DNA of 64,000 nt. It comes from CANKHA01 sp963750965 (GTDB lineage Bacteria; Pseudomonadota; Alphaproteobacteria; Rhizobiales; Xanthobacteraceae). This document shows, piece by piece, positions 25,775-34,593 of this stretch. Location of the stretch: contig CAVVSK010000022.1 in the NCBI GenBank assembly GCA_963750965.1, positions 251,450 to 315,449 on the forward strand, in the 5' to 3' direction. A program made the translations under genes and the position numbers. Position 1 is the stretch's first letter, and each line of letters starts with the position of its first letter. The notes below the pieces were generated by a model. It made no database searches, had not been told where the DNA came from, and saw only the letters and a list, made by a program, of their open reading frames with translations.

Positions 25775-28744
25775 CTACTCCGCCGCCTCGATCCCCTTCT
25801 TCCGCACCACCCGCCGCGCCAGCACCGGCTTCAGGAATTGCCCGGTATAGCTGCGCTTCTCCCGGACGATCTCCTCCGGCGCGCCTTGCGCGACGATCTC
25901 GCCGCCGCCGTCGCCGCCTTCCGGGCCGAGGTCGATGATCCAGTCGGCGGTCTTGATCACTTCCAGATTGTGCTCGATCACCACCACGCTGTTGCCCTGC
26001 TCGGTGAGCTCGTGCAGCACCTCGAGCAGTTTCGACACGTCGTGGAAATGCAGGCCGGTCGTCGGCTCGTCCAGGATGTAGAGCGTGCGGCCGGTGGCGC
26101 GCTTGCATAATTCCTTCGCCAGCTTGACGCGCTGCGCTTCGCCGCCGGACAGCGTGGTGGCCTGCTGGCCGACATGGATGTAATCGAGGCCGACGCGGTG
26201 CAGCGTCTGCAGGATGTTGCGGATGCGCGGCACCGCCTTGAAGAAATTCAGCGCCTCTTCCACCGTCATGTCGAGAATGTCGGCGATGGATTTCTGCTTG
26301 AAGGTGACTTCCAGCGTCTCGCGGTTGTAGCGCTTGCCCTTGCAGACATCGCAGGTGACATAGACGTCGGGCAGAAAGTGCATCTCGATCTTGATGACGC
26401 CGTCGCCTTCGCAGGCCTCGCAGCGCCCGCCCTTGACGTTGAAGGAGAAGCGGCCGGCCTGGTAGCCGCGCGCCTTCGACTTCCGGCAGGCCGGCGAACC
26501 ATTCGCGGATCGGCGTGAAGGCGCCGGTATAGGTCGCGGGATTTGAGCGCGGGGTTCGGCCGATCGGCGACTGGTCGATGTCGATGATCTTGTCGATATG
26601 CTCCAGCCCTTCGATGCGGTCGTGCGGGGCAGGGGCGTCGCTGGCATTGTTGAGCTTGCGCGCGATCGCCTTGTAGAGCGTGTCCACCAGCAGCGTGGAC
26701 TTGCCGCCGCCAGACACGCCGGTGACGCAGGTGAACAGCCCGAGCGGGATTTCGGCGTCGAGATTCTTCAGGTTATTTCCGCGCGCATTGATCACCTTCA
26801 GGCTGCGCTGCGCGATTGCGGCTTGCGCCGCTGCGGGATCTCGATGCCGAGTTCGCCGGTGAGATATCTGCCGGTGAGCGAGCGCGGGCTGCGCATGATG
26901 TCGTCGGGCCTGCCTTGCGCGACGATCTCGCCGCCATGGATGCCGGCGCCGGGGCCCATGTCGAGCACATAGTCGGCGACGCGGATGGCGTCTTCGTCAT
27001 GCTCGACCACGATCACGGTATTGCCGAGGTCGCGCAGGCGCTTCAGCGTTTCCAGGAGCCGCGCATTGTCGCGCTGATGCAGCCCGATGCTGGGCTCGTC
27101 CAGCACATAAAGCACGCCGGTGAGGCCCGAGCCGATCTGCGAGGCGAGGCGGATGCGCTGGCTCTCGCCGCCGGACAGCGTGCCGGAGCCGCGCGCGAGG
27201 GTGAGATAATCCAGCCCGACGTCGACCAGGAAGCGCAGCCGTTCGCGGATTTCCTTCAGCACCCGCACCGCGATCTCGTTCTGCTTGTCGGTGAGGTGCT
27301 TTGGCAGCTCAGTGAACCATTCGCCGGCGCGCCTGACGGACATTTCCGAGGCCTGGCCGATATGCAGGCCGGCGATCTTCACGCACTGCGCCTCCGGCTT
27401 CAGCCGAAAGCCGTTGCAGGCCTCGCAGGGCACATCGGTGAAATATTTGGAAATTTCCTCCTTCGCCCATTCGCTCTCGGTTTCCTCGAAGCGGCGCTCG
27501 AGATTGGGGATGATGCCCTCGAACGGCTTCCTGGTGGTGTAGCTGCGCAGGCCGTCGTCATAGGTGATGCGGATTTCGTCGTCGCCGGAGCCGTAGAGGA
27601 TGGTGTCCTGCGTCTTCTTCGGCAGGTCCTTCCATTTGGTCTCGAGCGTGAAGCGGTAATGCTTGCCGAGCGCGGCCAGAGTCTGGACGTAATATTGCGA
27701 GGACGAGCGCGACCACGGCGCGATGGCGCCTTTCTTCAAGGTGAGGTTCTTGTCGGGAACCACCAGCTCGGCATCGACATGCTGCTCGACTCCGAGCCCG
27801 CCGCATTCCGGGCAGGCGCCGAACGGATTGTTGAAGGAGAACAGCCGCGGCTCGATTTCCGGGATCGAGAAGCCGGACACCGGGCAGGCGAATTTCTCCG
27901 AGAAGACCAGCCGCTCCGGGCCGCTCTTGTCGTGGATCTTCGCGCCCTTCTTCTTGACGGCGTCGGCGGCGGCTTCACCGGCAGGCGTGTCGGCAAATTC
28001 CGCCACCGCCATGCCTTCGGCCAGATGCAGCGCGGTCTCAAAGGATTCCGCCAGCCGCGTCGCCAGGTCCGGCCGCACCACCACGCGGTCCACGATCACG
28101 TCGATGTCGTGCTTGAATTTCTTGTCGAGCGCCGGCGCCTGCGCGATCTCGTAGAATTTGCCGTCGATCTTCAGCCGCTGGAAGCCGCGCTTCATCCACT
28201 CCGCGATCTCCTTGCGGAATTCGCCTTTGCGGCCGCGCACCACCGGCGCCATGATGTAAAGCCGCGTGCCTTCCGTCAGCGCCATCACCTTGTCGACCAT
28301 CATCGAGATGGTCTGGCTCTCGATCGGCAGTCCGGTGGCGGGCGAATAGGGCGTGCCGATGCGCGCCCAGAGAAGCCGCATGTAATCGTAGATCTCGGTG
28401 ACGGTGCCGACGGTGGAGCGCGGATTCTTCGAGGTGGTCTTCTGCTCGATCGAGATCGCAGGCGAGAGGCCGTCGATCTGGTCGACGTCCGGCTTCTGCA
28501 TCATCTCCAGAAATTGCCGGGCATAGGCCGAGAGCGACTCGACATAACGGCGCTGGCCTTCCGCATAAATGGTGTCGAAGGCGAGCGAGGATTTGCCCGA
28601 GCCCGACAAGCCGGTGAAGACCACAAGCTGGTCGCGCGGCAGTTCCACATCGACATTCTTGAGGTTGTGTTCGCGCGCGCCGCGGATCGAAATCACACGG
28701 GCGTCGGCGCGGCGGACGGGTCGCTGGTCGGAGAAGTCAGGCAT
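25775..28744 (-). pseudogene. uvrA: Excinuclease ABC subunit UvrA, two compensating frameshifts
   Basis: UvrA is the damage-sensing ATPase of nucleotide excision repair. The first 640 residues are intact: Walker A GLSGSGKSS (45-53), zinc-binding cysteines around CPVSGFSIPE and ACPECGGLG, the ABC signature LSGGESQRIRL and LDEPSIGLHQRD. The frame is lost near 26805, where SLKVINARGNNLKNL should continue, and shifts again near 26487, before SKARGYQAGRFSFN. The second ATPase half (GVSGGGKST, LSGGEAQRVKL, LDEPTTGLHFHD) then runs to the stop at 25775. One lost and one gained base leave a total of exactly 990 codons, the usual length. Such damage in uvrA suggests sequence error. A LexA-type box lies 36 bases before the ATG. 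Confidence 0.93.
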
Positions 28745-28779
28745 TGTTGGGGGTTAAAGTCCGAATATGTCCAAAGTCA

Positions 28780-28794
28780 GAACGTAGTGAGAAC
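28780..28794 (-). promoter_or_regulatory. Probable LexA (SOS) box of uvrA
   Basis: GAACGTAGTGAGAAC on the plus strand is an exact GAAC-N7-GAAC, the LexA operator of alphaproteobacteria (GTTC-N7-GTTC on the uvrA strand). It ends 36 bases upstream of the uvrA ATG, where it could block transcription. Confidence 0.8.
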
Positions 28795-28935
28795 GTGCGG
28801 GTTTTTCCAGTAGCAAAGACGCGAGAGTCGCCACCTTCAGTATGAATGTTGAGGACAGAGGAATAAGCGTCGTGCGCCGGCGTTTACGACTCTGGCGGGC
28901 GCCGCTGACGGGACGGCGGCCCGACGATCAAGACC

Positions 28936-29429
28936 ATGAGGTTCATCATGCGCGCACGTGTTTTGGCTCTTGCCTTGGCGACCATCGCCGCCCTGACGAT
29001 TTTCGGCTCGACGGGAGCTTCGGCACAGGGACGTTCCGCTGTTTGCCGTGCTCAACGGCGGCAACGAATGCAACGGCGCGAATCCGCCGCTGTGCAGACA
29101 GGGCGACCTCGACGCCTATGGCTCGGCGACCCTCATTGTTCCGGGTACGGACTCCGCCCGGGTTTGCTTCGGCATCGTTGCCGACAATCTAGCGGGCGCC
29201 ACCGCCGCGCATATTCACCGCGGCGATGGCGGGCAATTAACGGCGCCATCGTTGTGACTCTGATTCCCCCGACGCGCCCGCGGGGGGCAACCCCGGCGCC
29301 TCTTCCGGCTGCGTCTGTCGCAGGGGCGGCGTTAGTGGCGGCAATCGAGCAAATCCCGACACTTGTTCTATATCAACGTGCACAACAACGCCGTTTCCCG
29401 GCGGTGCCATCCGCGGCCAGCTATTCTGA
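28936..29429 (+). pseudogene. Secreted CHRD-domain protein with many frame breaks
   Basis: A signal peptide (LALALATIAALTIFGSTGASA) is followed in a second frame by a CHRD domain start (VLNGGNECNGANPPLCRQGD, then GATAAHIHRGD). The rest is spread over alternating frames: INGAIVVTL, NPGASSGCV, ALVAAIEQ, FYINVHNN and finally FPGGAIRGQLF with a stop at 29427-29429. At least six frame changes occur in about 330 bases. The order of the motifs is exactly that of an intact CHRD protein of about 150 residues, so the gene is recognisable but cannot be translated as given. It lies between the two SOS boxes of uvrA and ssb. Confidence 0.75.
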
Positions 29430-29497
29430 ACATTGGCGCCGGTTTCCGTCCGCTGTCACAGCTCAAAGAGCCGTGACAGCGGCCTCGTTACCTGCTA

Positions 29498-29512
29498 GAA
29501 CAAATCAAGAAC
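29498..29512 (+). promoter_or_regulatory. Probable LexA (SOS) box of ssb
   Basis: GAACAAATCAAGAAC is an exact GAAC-N7-GAAC about 98 bases before the ssb start, matching the box found before uvrA. Confidence 0.7.
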
Positions 29513-29610
29513 TAGGGTGTTGTCACCCGCCGTCTGTGGACAAGTCGCGCCGGCCGCGCGCGGCATGCGCAGGCAGCGGCTAGGGTGGCGCCGAACAGTG
29601 GGAGAGTTTC

Positions 29611-30095
29611 ATGGCAGGCAGCGTCAATAAGGTGATCCTGATCGGCAATCTCGGCGCCGATCCCGAGATACGGCGGACGCAAGACGGGCGGCCGATCGCC
29701 AATCTGCGGGTCGCAACCTCGGAAAGCTGGCGCGACAAGACCACCGGCGAGCGCAAGGAAAAGACCGAGTGGCACCGCGTGGTGATCTTCAACGAGGGCC
29801 TCTGCAAGATCGCCGAGCAGTATTTGAAGAAGGGCTCGAAGGTTTACCTCGAAGGCTCTCTGCAAACACGCAAATGGCAGGACAAGGACGGCCAGGATAA
29901 ATACTCCACCGAGGTGGTGCTGCAGGGCTTCAATTCCTCGCTCACCATGCTGGATGGCCGTGGCGCGGGAGCGGCGGCGGCGGCGCCGAGGAGGGCGGCG
30001 ATTTCGGCTCGCCCGGACCGACGGCTTCGCGCCGTCCGGCCGCAGCTGCCGCCGGCGGCCGCCGCGAGGACATGGACGACGAGATTCCGTTCTAG
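29611..30095 (+). CDS. ssb: Single-stranded DNA-binding protein, frameshift in the glycine-rich linker
   Basis: SSB coats single-stranded DNA and recruits repair and replication proteins through its acidic C-terminal tip. The OB fold (MAGSVNKVILIGNLGADPEI to about 112, LQGFNSSLTMLDGR) is intact. In a run of GCG triplets near 29965 the frame slips. In the neighbouring frame the linker (EEGGDFGSPGPTASRRP) and the diagnostic tip EDMDDEIPF followed by TAG at 30095 are perfectly preserved. As sequenced, translation would continue to 30153 with a foreign tail and lose the tip. The total of 485 bases is one short of a multiple of three, so one base is probably missing from the repeat run. Confidence 0.95.
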
Positions 30096-30305
30096 CCGGG
30101 CTTGGCTTGCGGCAGCTTTTACCGATCAAGCCGCTGTTCCAGGATCTGCTTGAGAGGCGGCTTCGCTCGTCTGTTTGTGGGGTCACCACTTGCTTGTAAT
30201 GGCGCGGTTCAGCTTGCCGAAGGCAGGCCACCGCGTGGAGCGCAGGGTTCAGATTCCCTCCGTACAATACCGTCGCAACATCTCGCCTATATTTTCCGCT
30301 TGACG

Positions 30306-30327
30306 ACATACCGACCAGTTGGTATGT
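30306..30327. promoter_or_regulatory. Likely TetR-family operator
   Basis: ACATACC-N8-GGTATGT forms a perfect 7-bp inverted repeat 25 bases before the ATG of the TetR-type regulator. Its ACATACCGACC half resembles operators of AcrR/TetR relatives. Autoregulation is inferred. Confidence 0.7.
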
Positions 30328-30352
30328 TGCATTGTCAATCAGGGAAACCACC

Positions 30353-30998
30353 ATGGCAAGCAGAGCGAAAGCGCAAGCAAAGATCCCGGCGAAAGCCAAG
30401 CCGTCCGCCAAGGGCAAGCTGCTCGACGCCGCGGTGCATGTGGTCCGGCAGAAGGGTTATGCCGCAACGTCGGTGGACGATCTCTGCAAGGCCGCGGGCG
30501 TCACCAAGGGCGCCTTCTTCCACCACTTCGAGAGCAAGGAAGCGCTCGCGGTCGCAGCGGCCGAGCACTGGAACGAATTCACCAGCGAATTCTTTCGGCA
30601 GGCGCCTTATCACGCGCACAAGGATCCGCTCGACCGCGTGCTCGGCTATGTCGATTTCCGCCGGCAGATTCTGCGCGGCGAGCTCGCGGATTTCACCTGC
30701 CTGCTCGGCACCATGGTGCAGGAGGCTTACGACACCAGCCCGAAAATCCGCCAGGCCTGCGACGCCAGCATCTCGACCCATGCCGCCAATGTCGCGCGCG
30801 ACATCGCCGCCGCCAAAAAACTCTACGCCCCGAACGCAACTTGGAGTCCGGAAGACCTCGCGCTGTTCACCCAGGTGCGTCGTGCAGGGCGCTTTCATTC
30901 TGGCCAAAGCAAAAAACGGCCCGCAGGCGGCCGAAGCCAGCATCCTGCATCTGAAACGCTACATCGAATTTCTGTTCAACAAACACACAGGGAGATGA
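30353..30998 (+). CDS. TetR/AcrR family transcriptional regulator, frameshift near the C-terminus
   Basis: The N-terminal helix-turn-helix is typical: GKLLDAAVHVVRQKGYAATS, then DDLCKAAGVTKGAFFHHFES, near residues 20-65. The ligand-binding helical domain follows to about 175. After LALFTQV the frame shifts by one extra base near 30877. The expected ending VVQGAFILAKAKNGPQAAEA to FNKHTGR and a TGA at 30998 lies in the next frame. It probably represses itself and the VOC-DUF899-DoxX genes that start three bases downstream. The inducer is unknown. Confidence 0.88.
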
Positions 30999-31001
30999 GC
31001 C

Positions 31002-31478
31002 ATGACCAGAATCATTCCAAGTCTTTGGTACAACACGCAGGCTGAAGAAGCCGCGAAGTTCTACGCCTCGATTCTTCCCAACTCCAAAGTCGACAGCGTC
31101 TCGTCACTGCCGGCGGAAAGCCCGAGCGGACCGGCCGGCTCGGTGAAGATTGTGGAGTTCACGCTGCTCGGCCAGCCTTTCTTCGCCATGAGCGCCGGGC
31201 CGCTCGACGACTTCAATCACTCGGTTTCCTTTCAGGTCGAATGCGAGAACCAGGCGGAAATCGACCGGCTGTGGGACGCGCTCGGCGCCGGCGGAACGAT
31301 CGAGCAATGCGGCTGGCTGCGGGACCGCTACGGCCTGTGCTGGCAGATCGTGCCGAAAATTCTCGGCGAGATGATGAAGGATCCCGACCGCGCGCGCGCA
31401 AAGCGCGTGGCGGAAGCGATGCTGAAGATGGTGAAGCTCGACATCGCCGGCCTGCAGCAAGCCTATCACGGCGGATAA
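31002..31478 (+). CDS. VOC family protein (PhnB/3-demethylubiquinone methyltransferase-like)
   Basis: The 158-residue protein begins RIIPSLWYNTQAEEAAKFYA, which is the PhnB-type vicinal oxygen chelate fold. It continues with LGQPFFAMSAGP and the conserved tryptophan-rich end CGWLRDRYGLCWQIVPKIL. Such proteins are small metal-binding folds without a proven reaction. Its ATG is three bases after the restored TetR stop, so it is very probably in the same transcript. Confidence 0.88.
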   Translation: MTRIIPSLWYNTQAEEAAKFYASILPNSKVDSVSSLPAESPSGPAGSVKIVEFTLLGQPFFAMSAGPLDDFNHSVSFQVECENQAEIDRLWDALGAGGTIEQCGWLRDRYGLCWQIVPKILGEMMKDPDRARAKRVAEAMLKMVKLDIAGLQQAYHGG

Positions 31479-31492
31479 GGGAGGATTGCCCA

Positions 31493-32240
31493 ATGGACTC
31501 GTGCACATCTTCCCCAACGAATCCGTCGAATATCGCCACGCCCGCGCGCGCCTGCTCGACGAAGAAGTTACGCTCCGACGTGCCATGGAATCTGTAGCAG
31601 CCGCACGTCGCGCCTTCCCGCCCGGGGGAGAGGTTCCGGAGGATTATTCTTTCGATGGCCTCAATCAGGCGGGGCAAGTTGCCAAAATTCGCCTCTCCGA
31701 ACTCTTTGCCGACGGCACCGACACGCTGATCGTCTATCACTTCATGTTCCCCCGGCACGTGAATGACGACCGGCCGCAACCTTCAACGGGATCGCTCAAG
31801 GACCTGCCGAAGACCGAGGGCCCTTGCCCCTCCTGCACGGCGCTGCTCGACCAGCTCGATGGCGCGGCCGCGCACCTCGCAGCGGCAGGCATGAACTTCG
31901 CGGCCGTCGCAAAGGCCCCGCTCGATCGCGTCGTCGCCTTCGCCCGCGACCGCGGCTGGGATCAGCTGCGCCTGCTGTCGGCGCCGGCAATACGTTCAAG
32001 CGCGACTACGGCGGCGAAGACGCCGACGGGCAGCAGATGCCGATGCTGAGCGTTTTTCAGCGCGGAAGCGACGGACGCATCCGCCACTTCTGGAGCTCGG
32101 AAATGCTCTTTGCGCCAACCGATCCGGGCCAGGACCCGCGGCATGTAGGCACGATCGAGCCGCTCTTTAACTTGATGGACTTCACGCCCGGCGGCCGGCC
32201 GAAGTGGGACGAGCAATTGGAATATTCGTGTTGCCACTGA
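31493..32240 (+). pseudogene. DUF899 thioredoxin-like protein, frameshifted
   Basis: The thioredoxin-like DUF899 core is clear: RRAFPPGGEVPEDYSFDG, YHFMFPRHVNDD, PCPSCTALLDQLDG, and after a frame break GNTFKRDYGGEDADGQQMPM with FWSSEMLFAPTDPGQDPRH. The internal break near 31983 is explained by one lost G. The well-placed ATG at 31493 (GGGAGG nine bases before) is out of frame with the body unless one G is also missing, giving MGLVHIFPNESVEYR. The total of 748 bases agrees with two lost bases. Cytoplasmic; function unknown. It belongs to the TetR-led cluster. Confidence 0.8.
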
Positions 32241-32286
32241 AACGGCGCGCAACGGAAGCGGAAGAGGAGCAGATAAGGGGACGACA

Positions 32287-32766
32287 ATGACACAAGCAGA
32301 TATCGCTACGGTCTTTGTTCCACTGATGTCCGTGGTGACCAATCCGCGCTTTGCGCTGTGGTGCGGGCGGGGTCTGAGTGGCACTGTGATCGGTTTCATG
32401 CTGCTGGACGGCCTGATGAAGCTGCCGCCGCTGCCGGTCGTCAGCGAAACCATGGGACAGCTCGGGTTTTTTGCCACGCCCGAATTGGCGCGCGGCCTCG
32501 GTCTCTTGGGCCTGATCTGCACGCTGCTTTATGCCTGGCCGCGCACAGCGGTGATCGGTGCGATACTACTTACCGGCTATTTCGGCGGAGCGATGGCGAC
32601 TCATCTGCGCGCAGGCAGCCCATTGTTCAGCCATCTTCTCTTCGGATTCTATCTCGGCCTGATGGTATGGGGCGGCCTGTTCCTGCGCGATCCGCGCGTT
32701 CGCGCCTTTCTTTTCCCCTCACAAACAAGTGACAAACCCCAACCAGCGTCAAAACCAAGGAGTTGA
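32287..32766 (+). CDS. DoxX-like family membrane protein
   Basis: The 159-residue protein has four membrane helices in the DoxX-like layout: GRGLSGTVIGFMLLDGLMKL, then a helix LGLLGLICTLLYAWPRTAVI, GAILLTGYFGGAMATHLRAG with the conserved T-G-Y-x-G-G stretch, and SHLLFGFYLGLMVWGGLFLR. Biochemical role is unsettled. It follows the DUF899 gene by 46 bases and precedes the VOC gene by five. Confidence 0.85.
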   Translation: MTQADIATVFVPLMSVVTNPRFALWCGRGLSGTVIGFMLLDGLMKLPPLPVVSETMGQLGFFATPELARGLGLLGLICTLLYAWPRTAVIGAILLTGYFGGAMATHLRAGSPLFSHLLFGFYLGLMVWGGLFLRDPRVRAFLFPSQTSDKPQPASKPRS

Positions 32767-32771
32767 TCATC

Positions 32772-33245
32772 ATGGACAAGCAAACCTCACGTGGCGTCAG
32801 CAAGCTTTCACCGCATCTCGTCGTGGCAGGCGCTGCGGACGCGATCATTTTTACAAGAAAGCCTTCGGCGCGACGGAGCTCATGCGTCTCGAGGGACAGG
32901 ACGGCAAGCTGATGCACGCCTGCATCCTCGATCAACGGTTCCTCCGTGATGCTGGTCGATGAAAATCGCGAGTGGAAGGCGTTGTCGCCCAAAACGCTCG
33001 GCGGCACGCCGGTCACCATCCACCTGATGGTGGACGACGTCGATGCCACGCACGCCAAGGCGGCTGCCGCCGGCGCCAGGGTGGTGATGCCGCCCACCGA
33101 CATGTTCTGGGGCGATCGCTATGGCGTTGTCGAAGATCCGTTCGGTCACAGCTGGTCGATCGCGACGACGAAAAAGGTGATGACCGAGGCCGAAATCAAG
33201 GCGGCTGCCCAGAAGGCGATGAGCGGCGAAGGTGTGCCGGCCTGA
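32772..33245 (+). pseudogene. VOC family (glyoxalase-like) protein, two compensating frameshifts
   Basis: The start SKLSPHLVVAGAADAI, the next segment FYKKAFGATELMRLEGQDGK and the final SSVMLVDENREWKALSPKTL to the end (MFWGDRYGVVEDPFGHSWSI) are in three frames. One lost base near 32857 and one extra base near 32932 restore a normal 157-residue glyoxalase-like protein ending at 33245. The DPFGH motif holds a metal-ligand residue. Substrate is unknown. It is part of the TetR-led cluster. Confidence 0.82.
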
Positions 33246-33293
33246 GGGCATGGTTTAGTGAAATCGAACAACGACGATCAAGGGAGACAAGTC

Positions 33294-33716
33294 ATGCGCG
33301 TCATGGTTCTGGTGAAAGCGACGAAAGACAGCGAAACGGGCATCATGCCCACGACCGAAATGTTCGAGGCCATGGGCAAGTACAACGAGGAACTGGTCAA
33401 CGCCGGCATCATGCAGGCCGGTGAAGGCCTGCATCCGTCCTCGAAGGGCAAGCGCGTCGCCTTTAACGGCACAAACCGCACCGTCATCGACGGTCCCTTC
33501 GGCCAGACCGGCGAACTGGTCGCCGGCTTCTGGCTCTGGAAGGTCAAGGACATGGACGAGGCGGTGGCGTGGGTGAAGCGCTGCCCGAATCCGATGCCCG
33601 GGCCGAGCGAGATCGAAATCCGGCCGATCTACGAGATGGCCGACTTCGGCGAAGTCGTGACGCCGGAAGTTGCCGAGCGCGAGGAGCGGCTCCGCAAAAA
33701 GGTGGCGAGCCGCTAA
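33294..33716 (+). CDS. YciI-related (DGPF domain) protein
   Basis: The 140-residue protein begins MRVMVLVKATKDSETG and contains the eponymous VIDGPFGQTGELVAGFWLW. Start at 33294 is set by AGGGAGA just upstream; an in-frame start at 33258 is poorer. The family has a ferredoxin-like fold and often sits beside ECF sigma factors and VOC proteins; here the VOC, DoxX and DUF899 genes are its neighbours. Enzymatic role is unproven. Confidence 0.88.
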   Translation: MRVMVLVKATKDSETGIMPTTEMFEAMGKYNEELVNAGIMQAGEGLHPSSKGKRVAFNGTNRTVIDGPFGQTGELVAGFWLWKVKDMDEAVAWVKRCPNPMPGPSEIEIRPIYEMADFGEVVTPEVAEREERLRKKVASR

Positions 33717-33750
33717 AGCCGGCCGCCGCCGCGACTTGGCTGAATAACCT

Positions 33751-33777
33751 TAAGGCCGGCGCTCTGCGCCGGCCTTA
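33751..33777. terminator. Bidirectional hairpin between convergent genes
   Basis: TAAGGCCGGCGC and GCGCCGGCCTTA form a perfect 12-bp stem with a three-base loop. The marC stop codon lies at its right end, so it can end transcription from both sides. Confidence 0.7.
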
Positions 33778-34401
33778 GCCTGTCAGCACCGCGCGCACGC
33801 CGTCGACCACGAACTGCACCGCCAACGCGGCCAGCAGCACGCCGAGCAGGCGCGACAGCACGACATTGCCGGTGATGCCCAAAATTTTCTCAATCCGCGA
33901 AGCGGCGAGGAAGACCACGAGGCAGAGAGCGACCACCAGCACGGCCACGGCGATCAACCCGCCCAGAAGCGCTGGCTGACCGGCCGCGCGGCCCGACAAC
34001 AGCACCACGGCGGTGATGGCCCCGGGTCCGGCCATCAGCGGGATGGCAAGCGGGAAGGCGGCGATATTGCGCACACGTTCTTCCAGTGCCTGTTCCGCGG
34101 TCGCGGCTTGCCGCTGGATGCGCACTCCGAAGACCATTTCCGAGGCGATGGAAAACAAAAGCAAGCCTCCGGCGATGCGGAACGCGGGCAACGAGATGCC
34201 CACGGTGGCAAGCAGCTTGTCGCCGACGAGTGCGGTGCCGGCCAGAACGCTTGCCGCGATCAAGCTAGCTCGGATCGCCACCTGACGGCGCGCGCTGCGC
34301 GGCATGCCGTGCGTGATGGCGACGAAGGTCGGCGCGAGTCCGACCGGGTCGAGCACGATCACCAGGGTGACAAAGGCCGAGATGAGAAAATCAAGCGGCA
34401 T
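33775..34401 (-). CDS. MarC family inner-membrane protein
   Basis: The 208-residue protein has six membrane helices and the MarC family stretches LVIVLDPVGLAPTFVAIT (near 14-31), LLLFSIASEMVFG and FPLAIPLMAGPGAITAVVLL. The family was named for the marRAB locus but is not an antibiotic-resistance pump; the role is unknown. The gene is convergent with the YciI gene and divergent from gyrA. Confidence 0.92.
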   Translation of the reverse strand: MPLDFLISAFVTLVIVLDPVGLAPTFVAITHGMPRSARRQVAIRASLIAASVLAGTALVGDKLLATVGISLPAFRIAGGLLLFSIASEMVFGVRIQRQAATAEQALEERVRNIAAFPLAIPLMAGPGAITAVVLLSGRAAGQPALLGGLIAVAVLVVALCLVVFLAASRIEKILGITGNVVLSRLLGVLLAALAVQFVVDGVRAVLTG

Positions 34402-34593
34402 GGAACGGCCACTATCTGCCGTTTACGACAGCCCCAGCAAGCGCGTTTTCGCGGGCCCTTGAGTAAGACAAAAACCTTAATTTAAGGCATTGAATCTACA
34501 TGTGAAATTTGTCCGTATAGGGGCTGATTTTGAGTAGCCTTAGGGATCTGAATCAGCTACAAAAACTCAAACAAATTTCGCGCGAGATTCTCA

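Noticed and set aside
26816..28813. 665-codon plus-strand frame antisense to uvrA
   Set aside because: Typical antisense shadow of a GC-rich gene; uvrA motifs on the other strand are unmistakable.
29611..30153. Reading the ssb frame as given, with a long Arg/Pro-rich tail
   Set aside because: The adjacent frame contains the conserved acidic tip EDMDDEIPF and a stop, so the tail is an artefact of a frameshift.
31236..31597. Long overlapping frames inside the VOC and DUF899 genes
   Set aside because: Both strands give Arg/Pro-rich shadow translations while the named genes carry recognisable folds.
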